Below the pieces are notes generated by a model. It did not search any database. It was given only the letters and a program-made list of their open reading frames with translations, and was not told the DNA's origin. The translations under genes and the position numbers were made by a program. A stretch of DNA of 64,000 nucleotides. Source: Chaenocephalus aceratus. Lineage: Eukaryota; Chordata; Actinopteri; Perciformes; Channichthyidae. This document shows positions 48,152-59,200 of this stretch, one piece after another. How positions within the stretch are numbered: position 1 is the first letter of the stretch; each line of letters begins with the position of its first letter. The stretch is from positions 8,609,676-8,673,675 of the forward strand of contig CM043807.1 of the NCBI GenBank assembly GCA_023974075.1, in the 5' to 3' direction.

Positions 48152-51100
48152 GTTCTCCTTGCTCTTTGAGCTGTGGGTAAATAGGTGCATCTTGACTTGC
48201 TTCCTCCTACAAATGGCTTCATGATTGCTAATGAAGCACACAGAAAAAAAAAATGACGTGGAGGAGGAAGGGATAGAGGGAAGGAGTGTTTCCCATGGAG
48301 ACGGGCCCTTCAGTGGCTGCGTAGCTGATTGGCTGATTTATGACCCTGTAGCCATGTTGACTGATTAGTATGACAGACCCTTTTATATCCCAGCACAGCT
48401 TTATATGTGAACACATTGCAACATACTTCGGTATTAAATATATGGTGAAGCATAAGTCTGCTCCTGCTGTACCATACTGCATGCAATATAGTATGGCCAA
48501 TCTTACGATCGAATGCCATAACACAGCTTAATGCGTAATATAGTGCTTGCATCTGTTCATACAACTGCTCACAATCCATCTAACCCATTTACACTACCCA
48601 TTTAGAACACACTGATGTGTACTTGTTTTCACTAGTGTGAACATTCTTCGTACATGTTTCACATTAGAGACAATTGGAAACCCGCTGTCTGGCATAGTTA
48701 TGGTACAAAAACAATTAGAAGTAAATGATGGGAGTGGGAGACATGCTGTCTGGGATATGAGTCAGTAATGTGTAAAATGGCTATATTTGCATGTGTTTTA
48801 TTTGGTCCTTTGCCTTTTTTGAAAAGCTTATCATTCTGCATCTTATAGCCATGTTGTACATGTACATTTTAGATGAATCGTCCTGCTCTCTCTCTCTCTC
48901 TCTTGTCCTTTCTCCCCCTTCATTCCCCTCTCCTGCACAGTTGAGCTTTTTCTTTCCATGCTCCACTCAGAAAACACCTCTAGTACAAGAAACACACGTA
49001 CATGGACAAATGCAGACAGACTTGCATGTCTGATCCATCTAGTTTATTATTGTACCTGCCGAAAATGCTCAGTATTTAAAATGCAGGCTGAGTCATCAGC
49101 ATACATGCAGGAAGAGAGTGAGAGCTGTAGTTGATTTGATCATATCTGATTTTTGCCTAAGTGACCAGTTGTGACAGCTCTTTGTACACTGCAGCACAGT
49201 CTTTTTACCAAATTATAAACGGTATGGAGAGAATAGTCAAATTGTTTTGAGAAAATCGCAATGAAGCAGTCGTGACCACTTTGTACCACACCTACATCTG
49301 GAGATACATTTATTGTATTGCAGTTTAGGGATTACTAGAAAAGTTAGAATTGTGCACATCATCCTCGTAATATAGCACAATGTTAGTGGAGCTTATTACT
49401 ACACACCTATGACGATGCTCTCACATAACATGTGTTTCCAAGCACAATATATCCTCTAAAACTACTTGATGTAAAGAAACCAAACCCTTGCACAATAGGC
49501 TTTCACTCTTCAGTTGTCCTCTTTAACCTTCGTCTCGTTTTCCATCTATCTTACACCCTCGCTCCTTTTGTCACTTCCTAATTTCTCAGTGCACACATTG
49601 TCACCCAGACACACACATCACTCCTCTTTTGACAGCCTCTACTACAGGTTAAGCACACCACGAGCTCTCACCTAACTGCTGCACTGTTTTCCTAATGCGC
49701 CATGTCAACCTCTCGCTCCCTCTCCCTCTCTCTCCCTCATTTTTATTCCAACATTCTCCCTTTTTTAGTTCCTCTATTTCAAGTGTTGAAACTCTACAGT
49801 GGAGAGGCAAACCTTGATATGGTTCTTGTGGCTATCGCAGGTACTCTCCTTAACCAGGTTTCCATTTCCCACACGTATTATTGGTAATGCAAACTGGTGT
49901 CGTCAACTACACTTCTAGGCCACAGCGTTGCCTGCAAGCACAGGCCTGTGACTGTGGACCTGATAATGTCACACATCTCCAGAGGCTAGTTATTGTGTTT
50001 CTTAATGATCTGAGTTCCCATTAGAATTGTACAGCCTTAAAGGGTTAATCTTGCACCCACTCGATCAGCTCTCGCCTACATGTTTCCCACTGGAAACATG
50101 TTATTCTATTCATATAACTAATATCTGCTCCCAGGGTAATACACACCACTTTTCTCTTTCTTTAAACACTGTACCCAGTTCTTTCTCGAAGAGTTAAAGT
50201 AAATAATATGGCAACAGCACTGCTTCAATCCCACACACCACGGTTTCCAAAAAGTGCTCTCATCTGTGTGTTACATGCATGCTAATCACTTTTTCATTAT
50301 ATACTATATTTAATAGTATGTTGTTTGTTATCTTTCTTTGTTAGGCAGAGAGCCGTGGGGCTATATTATGATTGAGAGGGGTGATATTGTTGAAGATGAA
50401 AAATGCACAGTTAACAGCGAGACCAAAACGCATTTGTCACCATAAAAAGCCCCATGGTGATTAATGAAGGCACAACAGCTGGCAATGCAATGCAAAGTGA
50501 AATGACGATCTATATATTTGGCAAAGTGCAACAGACTTAACACCCAAACAGTACTCCACCTTAATTTATCACCTTTTTCACTCGTTAGATACATGATTAA
50601 TAATACCAATTTGTAATGTAGAAAAGGACATGGTCTTTTTGCATTGTTGAAGACATTATTGAATAGGCATTTCAACTAACATTAGATGTGATGGTAGCAC
50701 TGCTTTACTTGCCTCTTGACACCATTTCTTTATCCTAAAACACATTTTAGCATTTGAAGAACTTAAATACACACTTTTGATCAGCCACACCTTGATGAAG
50801 CACCATGACACTCACTGGTGGTGTAAAAAACCCTGAACAAATCCTACTATTACATATAGAGAATATAAAAATAGAAGCTGTTGAGAGATTAAAAGAGAAA
50901 CAAAAAAACACCGTCCACTTCTGCACCGTGATTCATTCTGCCCGAGTCATTCAGCACTTGTAGGGTTAAAGTATAGCTGCAGCATCTTACTGCAGTGTCT
51001 AAAGCATTTGGCTGATCGTTACAGTATACACCAGTAGAAGAAGTGAAGGGGAAAAAAAACATTTCTCTCTATACTTCCTTTTTTTCTTCCAAAAATCCTT
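48152..51100. other. Intron between the poly-C tract and the LRRC4 3' end
   Basis: No repeat family, exon or RNA gene is recognised in this 2.9 kb. It includes a (TC)n run at about 48887-48903. It could hold a distal LRRC4 3' UTR if the signal at 51101 is not the one used. Confidence 0.5.
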
Positions 51101-51106
51101 TTTATT
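51101..51106 (-). terminator. lrrc4: Candidate LRRC4 poly(A) signal
   Basis: Minus-strand AATAAA (TTTATT on the plus strand) lies about 540 bp downstream of the LRRC4 stop codon, in AT-rich sequence. It would give a 3' UTR of roughly 560 bases. Another TTTATT lies nearer the stop at about 51446. Choice between them is a guess. Confidence 0.4.
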
Positions 51107-51645
51107 GCATTTATAACATTTGGCACAGTACAAATTCTTGGTGCTTTTACAAGATAAACCTGTAAAGATCGTCACTGACCTTTTCTCGGTTTTTGTTAAA
51201 GAAAGTCTTCTCGGTATAAATATTTTTTTTCTTATCACTGCATTCTCTGTAGCATGGTGTAAAAATCACACAGAATGCCCCCTTTTTAAAACAACACTAC
51301 CCTCATTTGTCAAAGTCAAGACAGCATCTTAAACAACTCATTGTTTTAAATAGAAGTTACAAGTTAGAAAATAGTTTCAATTTCTTTTTAATATATGTTT
51401 CTCTATCACCAGCCCATGGTAGTTTCAATTTGTCCATATATATATTTATTTATAAGCATGTACAACAAGAAATCATCAGTCTTTTTAAGTTTGCACTCTG
51501 TACAAAAAAGTAGTTCCTGTCCTTTTTTCGTTGTGCATTCTATTGCATGATTTTATGAATAAAATGACAAAGGGGTGCTAGGGATAGGGATGGGTGGGAG
51601 ATAGACACCTAGGGAAAGGAGTGGGAGCCTTTTGGGGGACTGTTT

Positions 51646-54441
51646 TTAAATCTGAGTCTCCTGCACCTTCTCCTTGGTGTGAGTTTTTATGGCAAAGGGC
51701 TCAGCCATTGCTGTGATGGTGCTGGGCATGGTTCGAGGCAAAGAGTTCCCAACATTGTTGTCTGTCCATTTAGCCCCATGGCCCGTTGGTTTGTAGGTGT
51801 TATATTTGGGCTTTTGAGTGCTGTAGTCCACTTTATGGGGGCTGTAGTCCATCTTGTGTGGACTATAGTCAAGTTTAGGTCTCTGAGTGTGTGGACTAAA
51901 GGCGCTGTAATCCGCTTTGTGGGGGCTGAAGTCAGTCTTGAAGGCGCTGTAATCAGTTCCGGTCTTATGGGAGGAGTAAGGATCCTTAGGTTTGAAGGTA
52001 TTGTCAGTTTTAGATCTCTGGGCACTGTAGTCTGTTTTGGGTTTGGGTTGAGTGCTATAGTCAGGTGTATATGGGCTATATTCAGGTTTAGGTCTTGGAT
52101 GAGTGCCAAAGTCTGGCTTGAATTGACTGTACTCCGCCTTAGGTTTATGTTGTGGGTTGTAGTCCGATTTTAATGGGCTGTAGTCATGTTTAGGTTTTGG
52201 TTGGGTGCTGTAATCTCGTTTGAATGGGCTGAGGTCAGTTCTCTGTCTGGGATGAGTGCCATAATCTGGTTTGATTGGGCTGTAGTCTGTTTTAGGCTTG
52301 TGAGTGCTGTAGTCCTGTCTATATTGGCTGTAGTCAGGCTTTGGTCTATGGAGGCTAAAATCTGGTGTTGATTTGTGAGTGCTGTAATCTGGGATAAATT
52401 TGTGGCTACTGAAGTCCATATTTGGCTTGTATGTAGTGTACTCCGCTTTCGGCTTGTGAAGGGTGAAATCAGGCTGGGGTTTGTATTCGGCCTTGGGTTT
52501 GTGAAAGCTGTAGTCAGTCTTGTGGCTAATAAAGTCAAGTTTGTGTATGCTGTTATGGTCCCGGATTTCAGGCAATGTGAGAGCTGTCTCTTGAGATGCA
52601 GATGCTGGCGGAGGAAGGTCTTCCTCATCCACCTGGATAATCTCCACAGTTCTGGCAGCTGCCACTGTGCTCCTCTGCTGGTGGCGCTTTCTCAGTTTGT
52701 AGAAGGCGATGAGCATGACAGCAGCCAGCAGTGTCACCGCAACAAAGCAACCTATTATAATCTTAGTGGTCCTCATCACTTCATCCAGACTAGGGCCAGA
52801 TTTGCCTGTCTTGCCACTGGCACCTTGTAGTCCTGGCGCCACAGATGTCTTAGCTGCACCTGGTGGGCTGTCAGTACTCTGCAGCAGCACAGTTGGTGTG
52901 GAGATAAAGACTGGCTGAAAGACTGAAGGAGAGGCCGTTGTAGTTGTTGTCCCATGGCCAACCCCTCCTCCTCCAGCTACCCCAGCTCCTGCTGCAGCAG
53001 TTGTGGTTGTTTTAGATTTGGGCATTTCAGTGGTTGGCTCCAAGACCTCCACAGTCACTGTGGTGAAGTAACTCAAGTTGGATGTATTGAGCTCAGCTGC
53101 ACTCACATTGAGGTATGCAGAGGCGTTAGAGTTCCCAGCTGCATTTGACACCATGCAGGTATAAGTGCCCGTGTCAACTGCCAGGACATTTGAGAAATTA
53201 AGGGTGCCATCATTGAGGACTGATATTCTTGGGTGACTAGAGGCATGTGTCAGGATAGTTCCATTGGGTAGGAGCCAGCGCACCGAAGACATCGGGGCTG
53301 TTCGGCAACGAACCTCAGCCACTCGCCCTGCAGAAATGTTCAAGTCCCTTGGTGCATCAGCAATGAATGGTGCAGAACACTGGGTTGCAGCGCCCTCACC
53401 TCGGTCCACCTCAACCAGCTGTCGACCTTTCATGCTGGCAGGTGAGTGACAACGTCCACAGCAAGTTGAGTTAGTAGGGATGCTCTCCCTTAGCCAGCGT
53501 GCTAACCAAACAGCCTCGCAGCCGCAGTTCCAAGGGTTATGGTGGAGATGCAGCTCCACCAGGTACCTGAGCGGGGAGAATAGATCATGTGGCACAGCGC
53601 TCAGGTTATTATGGGCAAGATTAAGCTCCACCATTGAAGATAAGTCGTCAAATCCATTGCGCTCTATCACTGTGATTTGAGAGTTCATCACCCATAGCTT
53701 CTTCAGTGAGCGCAGGCCTTTGAAGGAGCCTGGCTTTATCTCTGGAAAGTGATTTTCAGATATCTCCAGCTCCTCAAGGCCCTTGAGAGGACTCAGGTTT
53801 GGCATCTCACCCCTTATGTTGCACATGCCCAGGTTGAGGTACTTTAGATTTTGTAGGCCCTCAAAAGCTCCTTCTGAGATATACTCCAGTTTCCGTAATT
53901 CTCCCAGGTCCAATCGCATGAGGGAGGGCACCCGGTTGAAGGCGTAGGAGGGAATGCTTTCAATAGGGTTGTTCCTCAGCCACAGTTCTCTTAATTTAGA
54001 CAGATACTCAAAGGCCCCACTGGGCACCACTGTCAACCGGTTGTCAAACAGTTCAAGTGTGTTGAGACTGGTTAGTCCATTAAACGCGCCCACCTCAATC
54101 TGCCGTATGGCATTTCGCCCAAGCTGGAGCACCTCAAGGTGGTGCAGGTGGCGGAAAGAGTCAGCCTGCACCGCCTCAATGGCGTTTTCCATTAGATTGA
54201 GGTGTCGCGTGTTGGCAGGAATGCCGGGTGGCACACGGGTGAGGCCACGTCGGGTGCACACCACCTTCCCCTGCTGATTACTGCAGGAACACTGCGGCGG
54301 ACAGCCCTGAGGTCCCTGAGACACCACCGCCCCCGCCAAGGCCAGGGAGGCGCTGCTCCACGCTCGCGCCATCAGGAAGACTACACAGAGCAGGGCGGCT
54401 TTCCTGGCACGATGCACAGCTACCCGCCCCAGGAGACTCAT
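51646..54441 (-). CDS. lrrc4: LRRC4 / netrin-G ligand 2, complete intronless coding region with an expanded cytoplasmic tail
   Basis: This is a single-pass postsynaptic adhesion protein that binds netrin-G2 and PSD-95-type PDZ proteins (family knowledge). The 931 residues show a signal peptide (about 1-41), LRRNT with Cys47/51/53/62, leucine-rich repeats (about 75-300), LRRCT with Cys306/308/327/328/331/355, an Ig C2 domain (Cys379, Trp389, Cys429), a Thr/Gly-rich stalk (470-550), a transmembrane helix (561-581), the KLRKRHQQRST juxtamembrane stretch and C-terminal ETQI. Motifs such as GRNAIRQIEVGAFNGL and SLDEVM.TTKIIIGCFVAVT are near-identical to mammalian LRRC4, and the start aligns with it. 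Mammalian LRRC4 is about 650 residues. The excess is mostly the repeat block at residues 635-880. The gene lies antisense within the large SND1 intron. Confidence 0.97.
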   Translation of the reverse strand: MSLLGRVAVHRARKAALLCVVFLMARAWSSASLALAGAVVSQGPQGCPPQCSCSNQQGKVVCTRRGLTRVPPGIPANTRHLNLMENAIEAVQADSFRHLHHLEVLQLGRNAIRQIEVGAFNGLTSLNTLELFDNRLTVVPSGAFEYLSKLRELWLRNNPIESIPSYAFNRVPSLMRLDLGELRKLEYISEGAFEGLQNLKYLNLGMCNIRGEMPNLSPLKGLEELEISENHFPEIKPGSFKGLRSLKKLWVMNSQITVIERNGFDDLSSMVELNLAHNNLSAVPHDLFSPLRYLVELHLHHNPWNCGCEAVWLARWLRESIPTNSTCCGRCHSPASMKGRQLVEVDRGEGAATQCSAPFIADAPRDLNISAGRVAEVRCRTAPMSSVRWLLPNGTILTHASSHPRISVLNDGTLNFSNVLAVDTGTYTCMVSNAAGNSNASAYLNVSAAELNTSNLSYFTTVTVEVLEPTTEMPKSKTTTTAAAGAGVAGGGGVGHGTTTTTASPSVFQPVFISTPTVLLQSTDSPPGAAKTSVAPGLQGASGKTGKSGPSLDEVMRTTKIIIGCFVAVTLLAAVMLIAFYKLRKRHQQRSTVAAARTVEIIQVDEEDLPPPASASQETALTLPEIRDHNSIHKLDFISHKTDYSFHKPKAEYKPQPDFTLHKPKAEYTTYKPNMDFSSHKFIPDYSTHKSTPDFSLHRPKPDYSQYRQDYSTHKPKTDYSPIKPDYGTHPRQRTDLSPFKRDYSTQPKPKHDYSPLKSDYNPQHKPKAEYSQFKPDFGTHPRPKPEYSPYTPDYSTQPKPKTDYSAQRSKTDNTFKPKDPYSSHKTGTDYSAFKTDFSPHKADYSAFSPHTQRPKLDYSPHKMDYSPHKVDYSTQKPKYNTYKPTGHGAKWTDNNVGNSLPRTMPSTITAMAEPFAIKTHTKEKVQETQI
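51802..52539 (-). repeat. lrrc4: Coding tandem-repeat block in the LRRC4 cytoplasmic tail (residues about 635-880)
   Basis: About 29 degenerate units of 6-14 residues, mostly 7, 9 or 10, each opening with Asp or Glu then usually Tyr or Phe. Examples are DYSTHKPKT (710-718), DYSPIKP (719-725), DYSTQPKPKT (794-803) and DYSPHKM (858-864). In the middle of the block 7- and 10-residue units alternate, giving a 17-residue higher-order period. The block has about 25 tyrosines, is rich in Lys, Pro, Ser and His, and has no Cys. It ends at YNTYKPTGHGAKW, which matches YNTYKPAHGAHW in mammalian LRRC4. No stop or frameshift interrupts 738 bp of repeats. Confidence 0.93.
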
Positions 54442-54470
54442 GATGTGGCACGTTCATAATTCAGCATCAT
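54442..54470 (-). other. lrrc4: Candidate 5' end of the LRRC4 coding exon (5' UTR part and splice acceptor)
   Basis: On the minus strand a C-rich tract ending CCCCCCCAG lies directly upstream of 29 bases that precede the ATG, with CTGAT as a possible branch point about 55 bases further upstream. This fits the two-exon structure of LRRC4 in mammals (noncoding first exon, single coding exon). The acceptor AG is at 54472-54471. Confidence 0.55.
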
Positions 54471-55979
54471 CTGGGGGGGAGGATGGGGGTGTTTGGGGGG
54501 GGGGTGTTTGGGGGGCTTTGGCGATCAGGGAAAATAGTTGGCTGGCTAGTAGTAGTGTCAAGGGGACTAAAGAGGGCAAGGATGGAATGTGGCTTTTGGG
54601 TGCTTTGCTAAGGGGCAAGAGGGCTTGACCTTTCCTCAATCAAGCAATGTTTTAACTCCCATTAACTGTGCTCAGGCGCAGAAAGATAAAGAAGGGAAAA
54701 GAGGGCTATTTTTCTGAAACGTGTGTATGTGAAGGACATTATGATTAATTAAGCGACCAAAAGCTGTATTACAAGACAGAAGGGAGGGTTACAAATTGAT
54801 GGAAAGAGGGGTTGAAACACTAGACACCTACCTCAAGTAATTATTACAGGTCCTTGAACTGAGTTATATAGCTTCCCTCCTGTTTGCAATCAGAAAGAGC
54901 TGTGGTATTCACATCAGATGTGTGTATATCCCAAAAGGCAGCAGAGAAAGCCTTTTTATATGTGCTGTCAAAACAGGAGACAATGCCAAAGAGCTTAACC
55001 AAGATGAGCCCTTTTGTAAATCCAAACATCCAAAGAGAAAGGTTCAGAGGCCCTTTTTAAAATGTTTTTTTTCTCCCTTATTGATTATAAAAAAAAAGAA
55101 AAGATTGCAGATAGGAATCCAGTCAGGCTCCCAAAGCAGCAATGCTCCCCTGCTCGCTTCTCGCGGTCGGCTCCTCTTCTCTTGCTTGTCCTTGGAATCC
55201 GACAGTTGATCCCCCTGATAGACACCTTACCCAGGTCTCCATAGCACAGGCGACCACACAAACACGCACAGTTTTTTGTGCACCAAAAGCCAAGGCAGAA
55301 AAGGACCAACAAGGCGGTGGGTGGGGGTGGGATTGAGGAAGGTTGAATGAAATTCCAGTCCTTTTTAAATGTTCTTTGCCTTTTGTTTGCGATTGTTAGG
55401 AGGGAAGGTTGACAAGCCGGGGGAAAAAACAGACCCCCCTCCTCTCTGTATTCCTCTGTTCACTTTTTAGTGGTCAATCAGTTGGTCGGTTGGTCAGTCT
55501 GACTGCCCTTCTCGTTCTCTTCCCCGTTCAATGTGGCGTCGTGTCCACTTGATTTTTCTTTCTTTTTCTCTTCCTCCAGGAGTGCTCGGCAGGGGTTGAA
55601 AAGACTAGGCGACACGCACAGCCTTCATTAGCCTTTCCTCGTCTTAACTAGCCACACGCTCCAGCCTCAGCAGCCACGGTGGCGACAGCAGCAATTGCAA
55701 ACGCACACACACCATCCCTGTGAAGCACACAGCAGCAGTAGTGAGCACACACAGCAGCAGCTGCAGCCTGCCTCCCTTGCACTTCCCAATAATCCGTCAA
55801 TTTCTTCAGAGGGGGAGTGGGATGGGGGATGGAAGGGGGTGCTGCGAGGAGTGGGGGTGTTGTAGCTGGGTTGGAGGGAGGAGGGGTGGTGCGCAGTTTC
55901 TCCTTCCTCTCTCCGGCTTGTTTCTTTTATCTTCTTGCTTTCCAGTTCTTTTTTTTTCTTTTTCTCCTCTCCTCGTGGT
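54471..55979 (-). other. lrrc4: Putative LRRC4 first intron
   Basis: No coding potential is recognised. Candidate minus-strand donors include GTAAGG (GT at 55230-55229) and GTAGGT (near 54832). I cannot decide which is used. Confidence 0.35.
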
Positions 55980-56157
55980 GATCGGCGTCCCCCTCGCTAT
56001 TGCAGCGTCCGGCTAGGGAGAGGAGCAAGACAGGGAAGGCGAGCGCTGGGTGAGCGCGCGGCTTACAGGCGTGACGTTAATAGTAGCGTCGATGTGGAAA
56101 GGATCCGTTGTAGCAGCAAAAGGGAGAGCGATCGCCGGCTTGGATCCCGCTCGCTCG

Positions 56158-56170
<13 letters not shown>
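55980..56170 (-). promoter_or_regulatory. lrrc4: CpG-rich candidate LRRC4 promoter
   Basis: It is dense in CpG (GAGCGCTGGGTGAGCGCGCG, GCGATCGCCGGC and others) in an otherwise CpG-poor intron. A near-CRE GTGACGTTAA is at about 56071-56080. It lies about 1.6 kb upstream of the LRRC4 ATG, a distance similar to the mammalian first exon as I recall it. A (TC)n-rich tract (56150-56240) follows. This is inference from composition and position only. Confidence 0.4.
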
Positions 56171-56190
<20 letters not shown>

Positions 56191-56245
56191 ACTCTCTCAC
56201 TCCCGCTCTCTCTCACACTTTCTGTCTCTCTCTCCCTCTCTCTGC
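56150..56245. repeat. (TC)n-rich low-complexity tract
   Basis: CTCTCT/CTTTCTCTC runs next to the CpG cluster. On the LRRC4 strand this is a GA-rich tract. Confidence 0.85.
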
Positions 56246-59200
56246 CTGCCTCCCTCCTCCTCTCTGCAGTGTCCTAAGGTAGTTGGGTGAGCTCAGAGCA
56301 CTCAGACCCTTTGAGATCTACCTCTTCAGAAACCAGTTTTCTCCTGCTGTCCTCCGCTCCTTCTTTTTTGAATGCTCAAAGTCTCTTGTTTTGTGGCTTT
56401 CTGGGGCTTTGTGTAGCTTAGGGGAATAGACAGGCTGCCCAAGCTAAAGCAGAGATGGACAGTGGCATTCCAACAGCAACCATATTTTAACCCCATACTC
56501 CCCGGCAATAATCCTGCCATTCCCGAGTCTGGCAAAGCTTTTCAACATCGCTGTGGTGGTGATGGCGGGCATATGGGACACCGTTTCTCTCTCCTTCCTT
56601 TTCTCTCATGATGCACTTTCCCTCTCTCTCATAATCTTTATTTTTCTTTACCTCCCATTGCTATGTCCTCTAATGTAAAACAAACAAGAGGAACATGAAT
56701 GGACTGCTGACGCATCCTGCTCGGAGCAGTGCTTTGGTTTGATGCAGTGTGTTTTGTGCATTAACTCCCCCCACCCACTCCAGCGTCCTGGCTGTCTTTC
56801 CTTCTCACTGCTCACTCTTCGGCCGTCATTGTGTGACTCTACTTCGACTCCTGCTGGCTATCCCTTTATAAACATTCTCCTACAAGTCGTAAGGACATTA
56901 AATGCAATGTAAGCCATATCCATACTGATCTTTCTCCTCAGTCCATTGGAACTAAAACGTTTGTAAGAAGTTAATTAGGTTACTTTATTAATTCAATATG
57001 AGTGAGTGAGTGACAGGCTCGACCAATGACAGGCAGAGAGTGCAGTATACAATATCAAATAAAAAAACAGAGCAGTATGCGCTGTTACTACACTTTTGTC
57101 CTGTGTTTTCACTCTCCACCCCTTTACCTCATGTATGCCTTTGCAGGTAGTTAGAGCACTCTAAACAGGCAGGCCTTAACCCTCAATTTGAGCACAAACT
57201 GTCGCTTCAGGAAGCACACAACCTTAAAGGTCACATAGAGGAAGGCGAGCGGAAGAAAGCAAGACATGCTTTACCTTCCTGCCGCAGCAGAAGAGGCAAA
57301 ACAAAATCACCCTACTGTCCCATTGCCCCTCTATCTCCCATGATTTGTACAGGTCTTATGTCCATTTACCCAGAAAGCAGTGTGGATACTTGATGGTTGG
57401 TGAGGCTAGCTGTGGCCGTGTTGCTAGGTGTGTGTTTGTATGTGTGTGAGCTAGAGAGAAAGCGTGTGAAAGAGAGAGGGAGGAGAGAAAGCACGCCAGC
57501 TAGAAAAGGTCACTCTGCCTGTAGCGCAGTACGTTATTCCCACCGGCGCAGGAGTATAGAGCCAACTCCTATATTATACACATACACACACGCACACATA
57601 CATACACACACACTTTCTCCTTGACTTCACTGCAGTTGAATACGAATGGGCTTCAATGAAGCACATGTAACAGTGTGGTAGCAGCCACAAGAGCATAGGG
57701 GGGTTTTCCTTTTCCTTTCCACAGGGATTCCCTAGCACTGCGGCCATGTGGCGGCTGATATCAGTGGTGTGCTGCAATACTGCATCCTCCTCACTGCATT
57801 CTCCAAGCAAGTCACAACACAATAGATAATGCAGCCATGTACTTGAACAGGAGTGGGGGGAGGCAGGTTATATTATAATTGCAGGATCTGTGGGAAATGT
57901 GCTGCTCCAAACATCCCAATGTCATTGATCTGTTGTCAGGGAAGCCAACAGCAAATGAGGGCTTGTGATTCTCTTTGTAACTATTGAGTGAACAAATCTA
58001 ATGTTGTACCGTGTGCGTTTTGGCGCTGCTGGCTTTGATTGGGTGTCAGATGGTGACTGAGCTGTCTGTAGGTGTGTTGTGCCACCATTTGAAGAGCGAG
58101 TGACCCAGCACAGTACATCCCAGACTACTATCGAACCAAAATTATTCACTGACCTGTCACATGACCAACGCTGCCAGGACAGTGCCCTCCTATTGGCCCT
58201 CATCCTGTCTATTGCTCTCCTTCCTGTCTTTTCGATTCTCACTTTATTTTTCTCTGTCAGTGGACACTGGCCTCCTCCCTACTGATGGAGCGTAGGTCAT
58301 GGCCTGCCAAACTCTGTAATGCTCCACTGACCAACAATGGTGAACCCCTTACTTTATAGTTTGATCCTGGCCCGCCATGGCCAACATTGCTTGATGCTCA
58401 GCCAAACTCTGTGATCACAGCGAGGTTTTCTCAAGGTCCAGTGTGTGTGTGTGCATGTGGGCATCTCACATGGCATTACTGAAACTGCCAAAGAGGTGAA
58501 CCAGAAAAGCCTTTTGCCAAGCTGGTGGCAGTTTCTTTAAGGGTGTTTCTGAATCCAATCTTAATATAATTTGCTAGTTTTGACCAATAGTGACATTTTA
58601 AGCCTGGCACAAAATTCAGATTATGCCAGTGTATTCATACACTATCTTGTATGAATGAATGTTGTCAGGCTTTACCTTTAGGACTTGCTGCCAGATGCTG
58701 ACTTCATGAGCTGTCATATATGTGGGACCTTCACGCTTTTATGCCAGCTACATGCCCCTGCTGTGTGACCCCTGACCTCCCTGCTTCACCTGAGGCTCAA
58801 TGGAACCTCCCCCTCCATCAGACCAGACCAGCAGGGCACTGGATGTAGTTTGGGGGTATTGCAAGACCTACTTTGGTGCGGGTTGTTCGCCAGTCAGCTA
58901 GCATGTTCGAGGGGACATTACAGAACCCATCCCCTGAGGTCAATGCTAGTGAATCTGGGCTACGGCCATTCACATGTAGGTCAGCAGCCTGTGTCTATTT
59001 GCATGTGTGCGTGTCACTAGTTCCATTTGGGTGAATGGCCTGCAGTATGGTATAGCAGCAATGACGAGCAGAGTGTACTGTCGAATGATAGATCTAATGA
59101 TAATGTCATTGACTGCCATTGCCAGGATCAAACATTGACATTATGGGCCCTTGGGCAAACTACATATGGCTTTCTGTTTGTGTGCATGTGAAACAGAGTT

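Noticed and set aside
49702..49887. Possible small exon (reading LYSGEANLDMVLVAIAG followed by a GT)
   Set aside because: It resembles a coding exon at first sight but matches no SND1 or LRRC4 sequence I know, and there is no partner exon.
51679..52173. 164-codon plus-strand open frame opposite LRRC4, and other frames at 51687-52830
   Set aside because: These are shadows of the LRRC4 repeat. The tandem units keep stops out of several frames at once, and the products have no recognisable domain.
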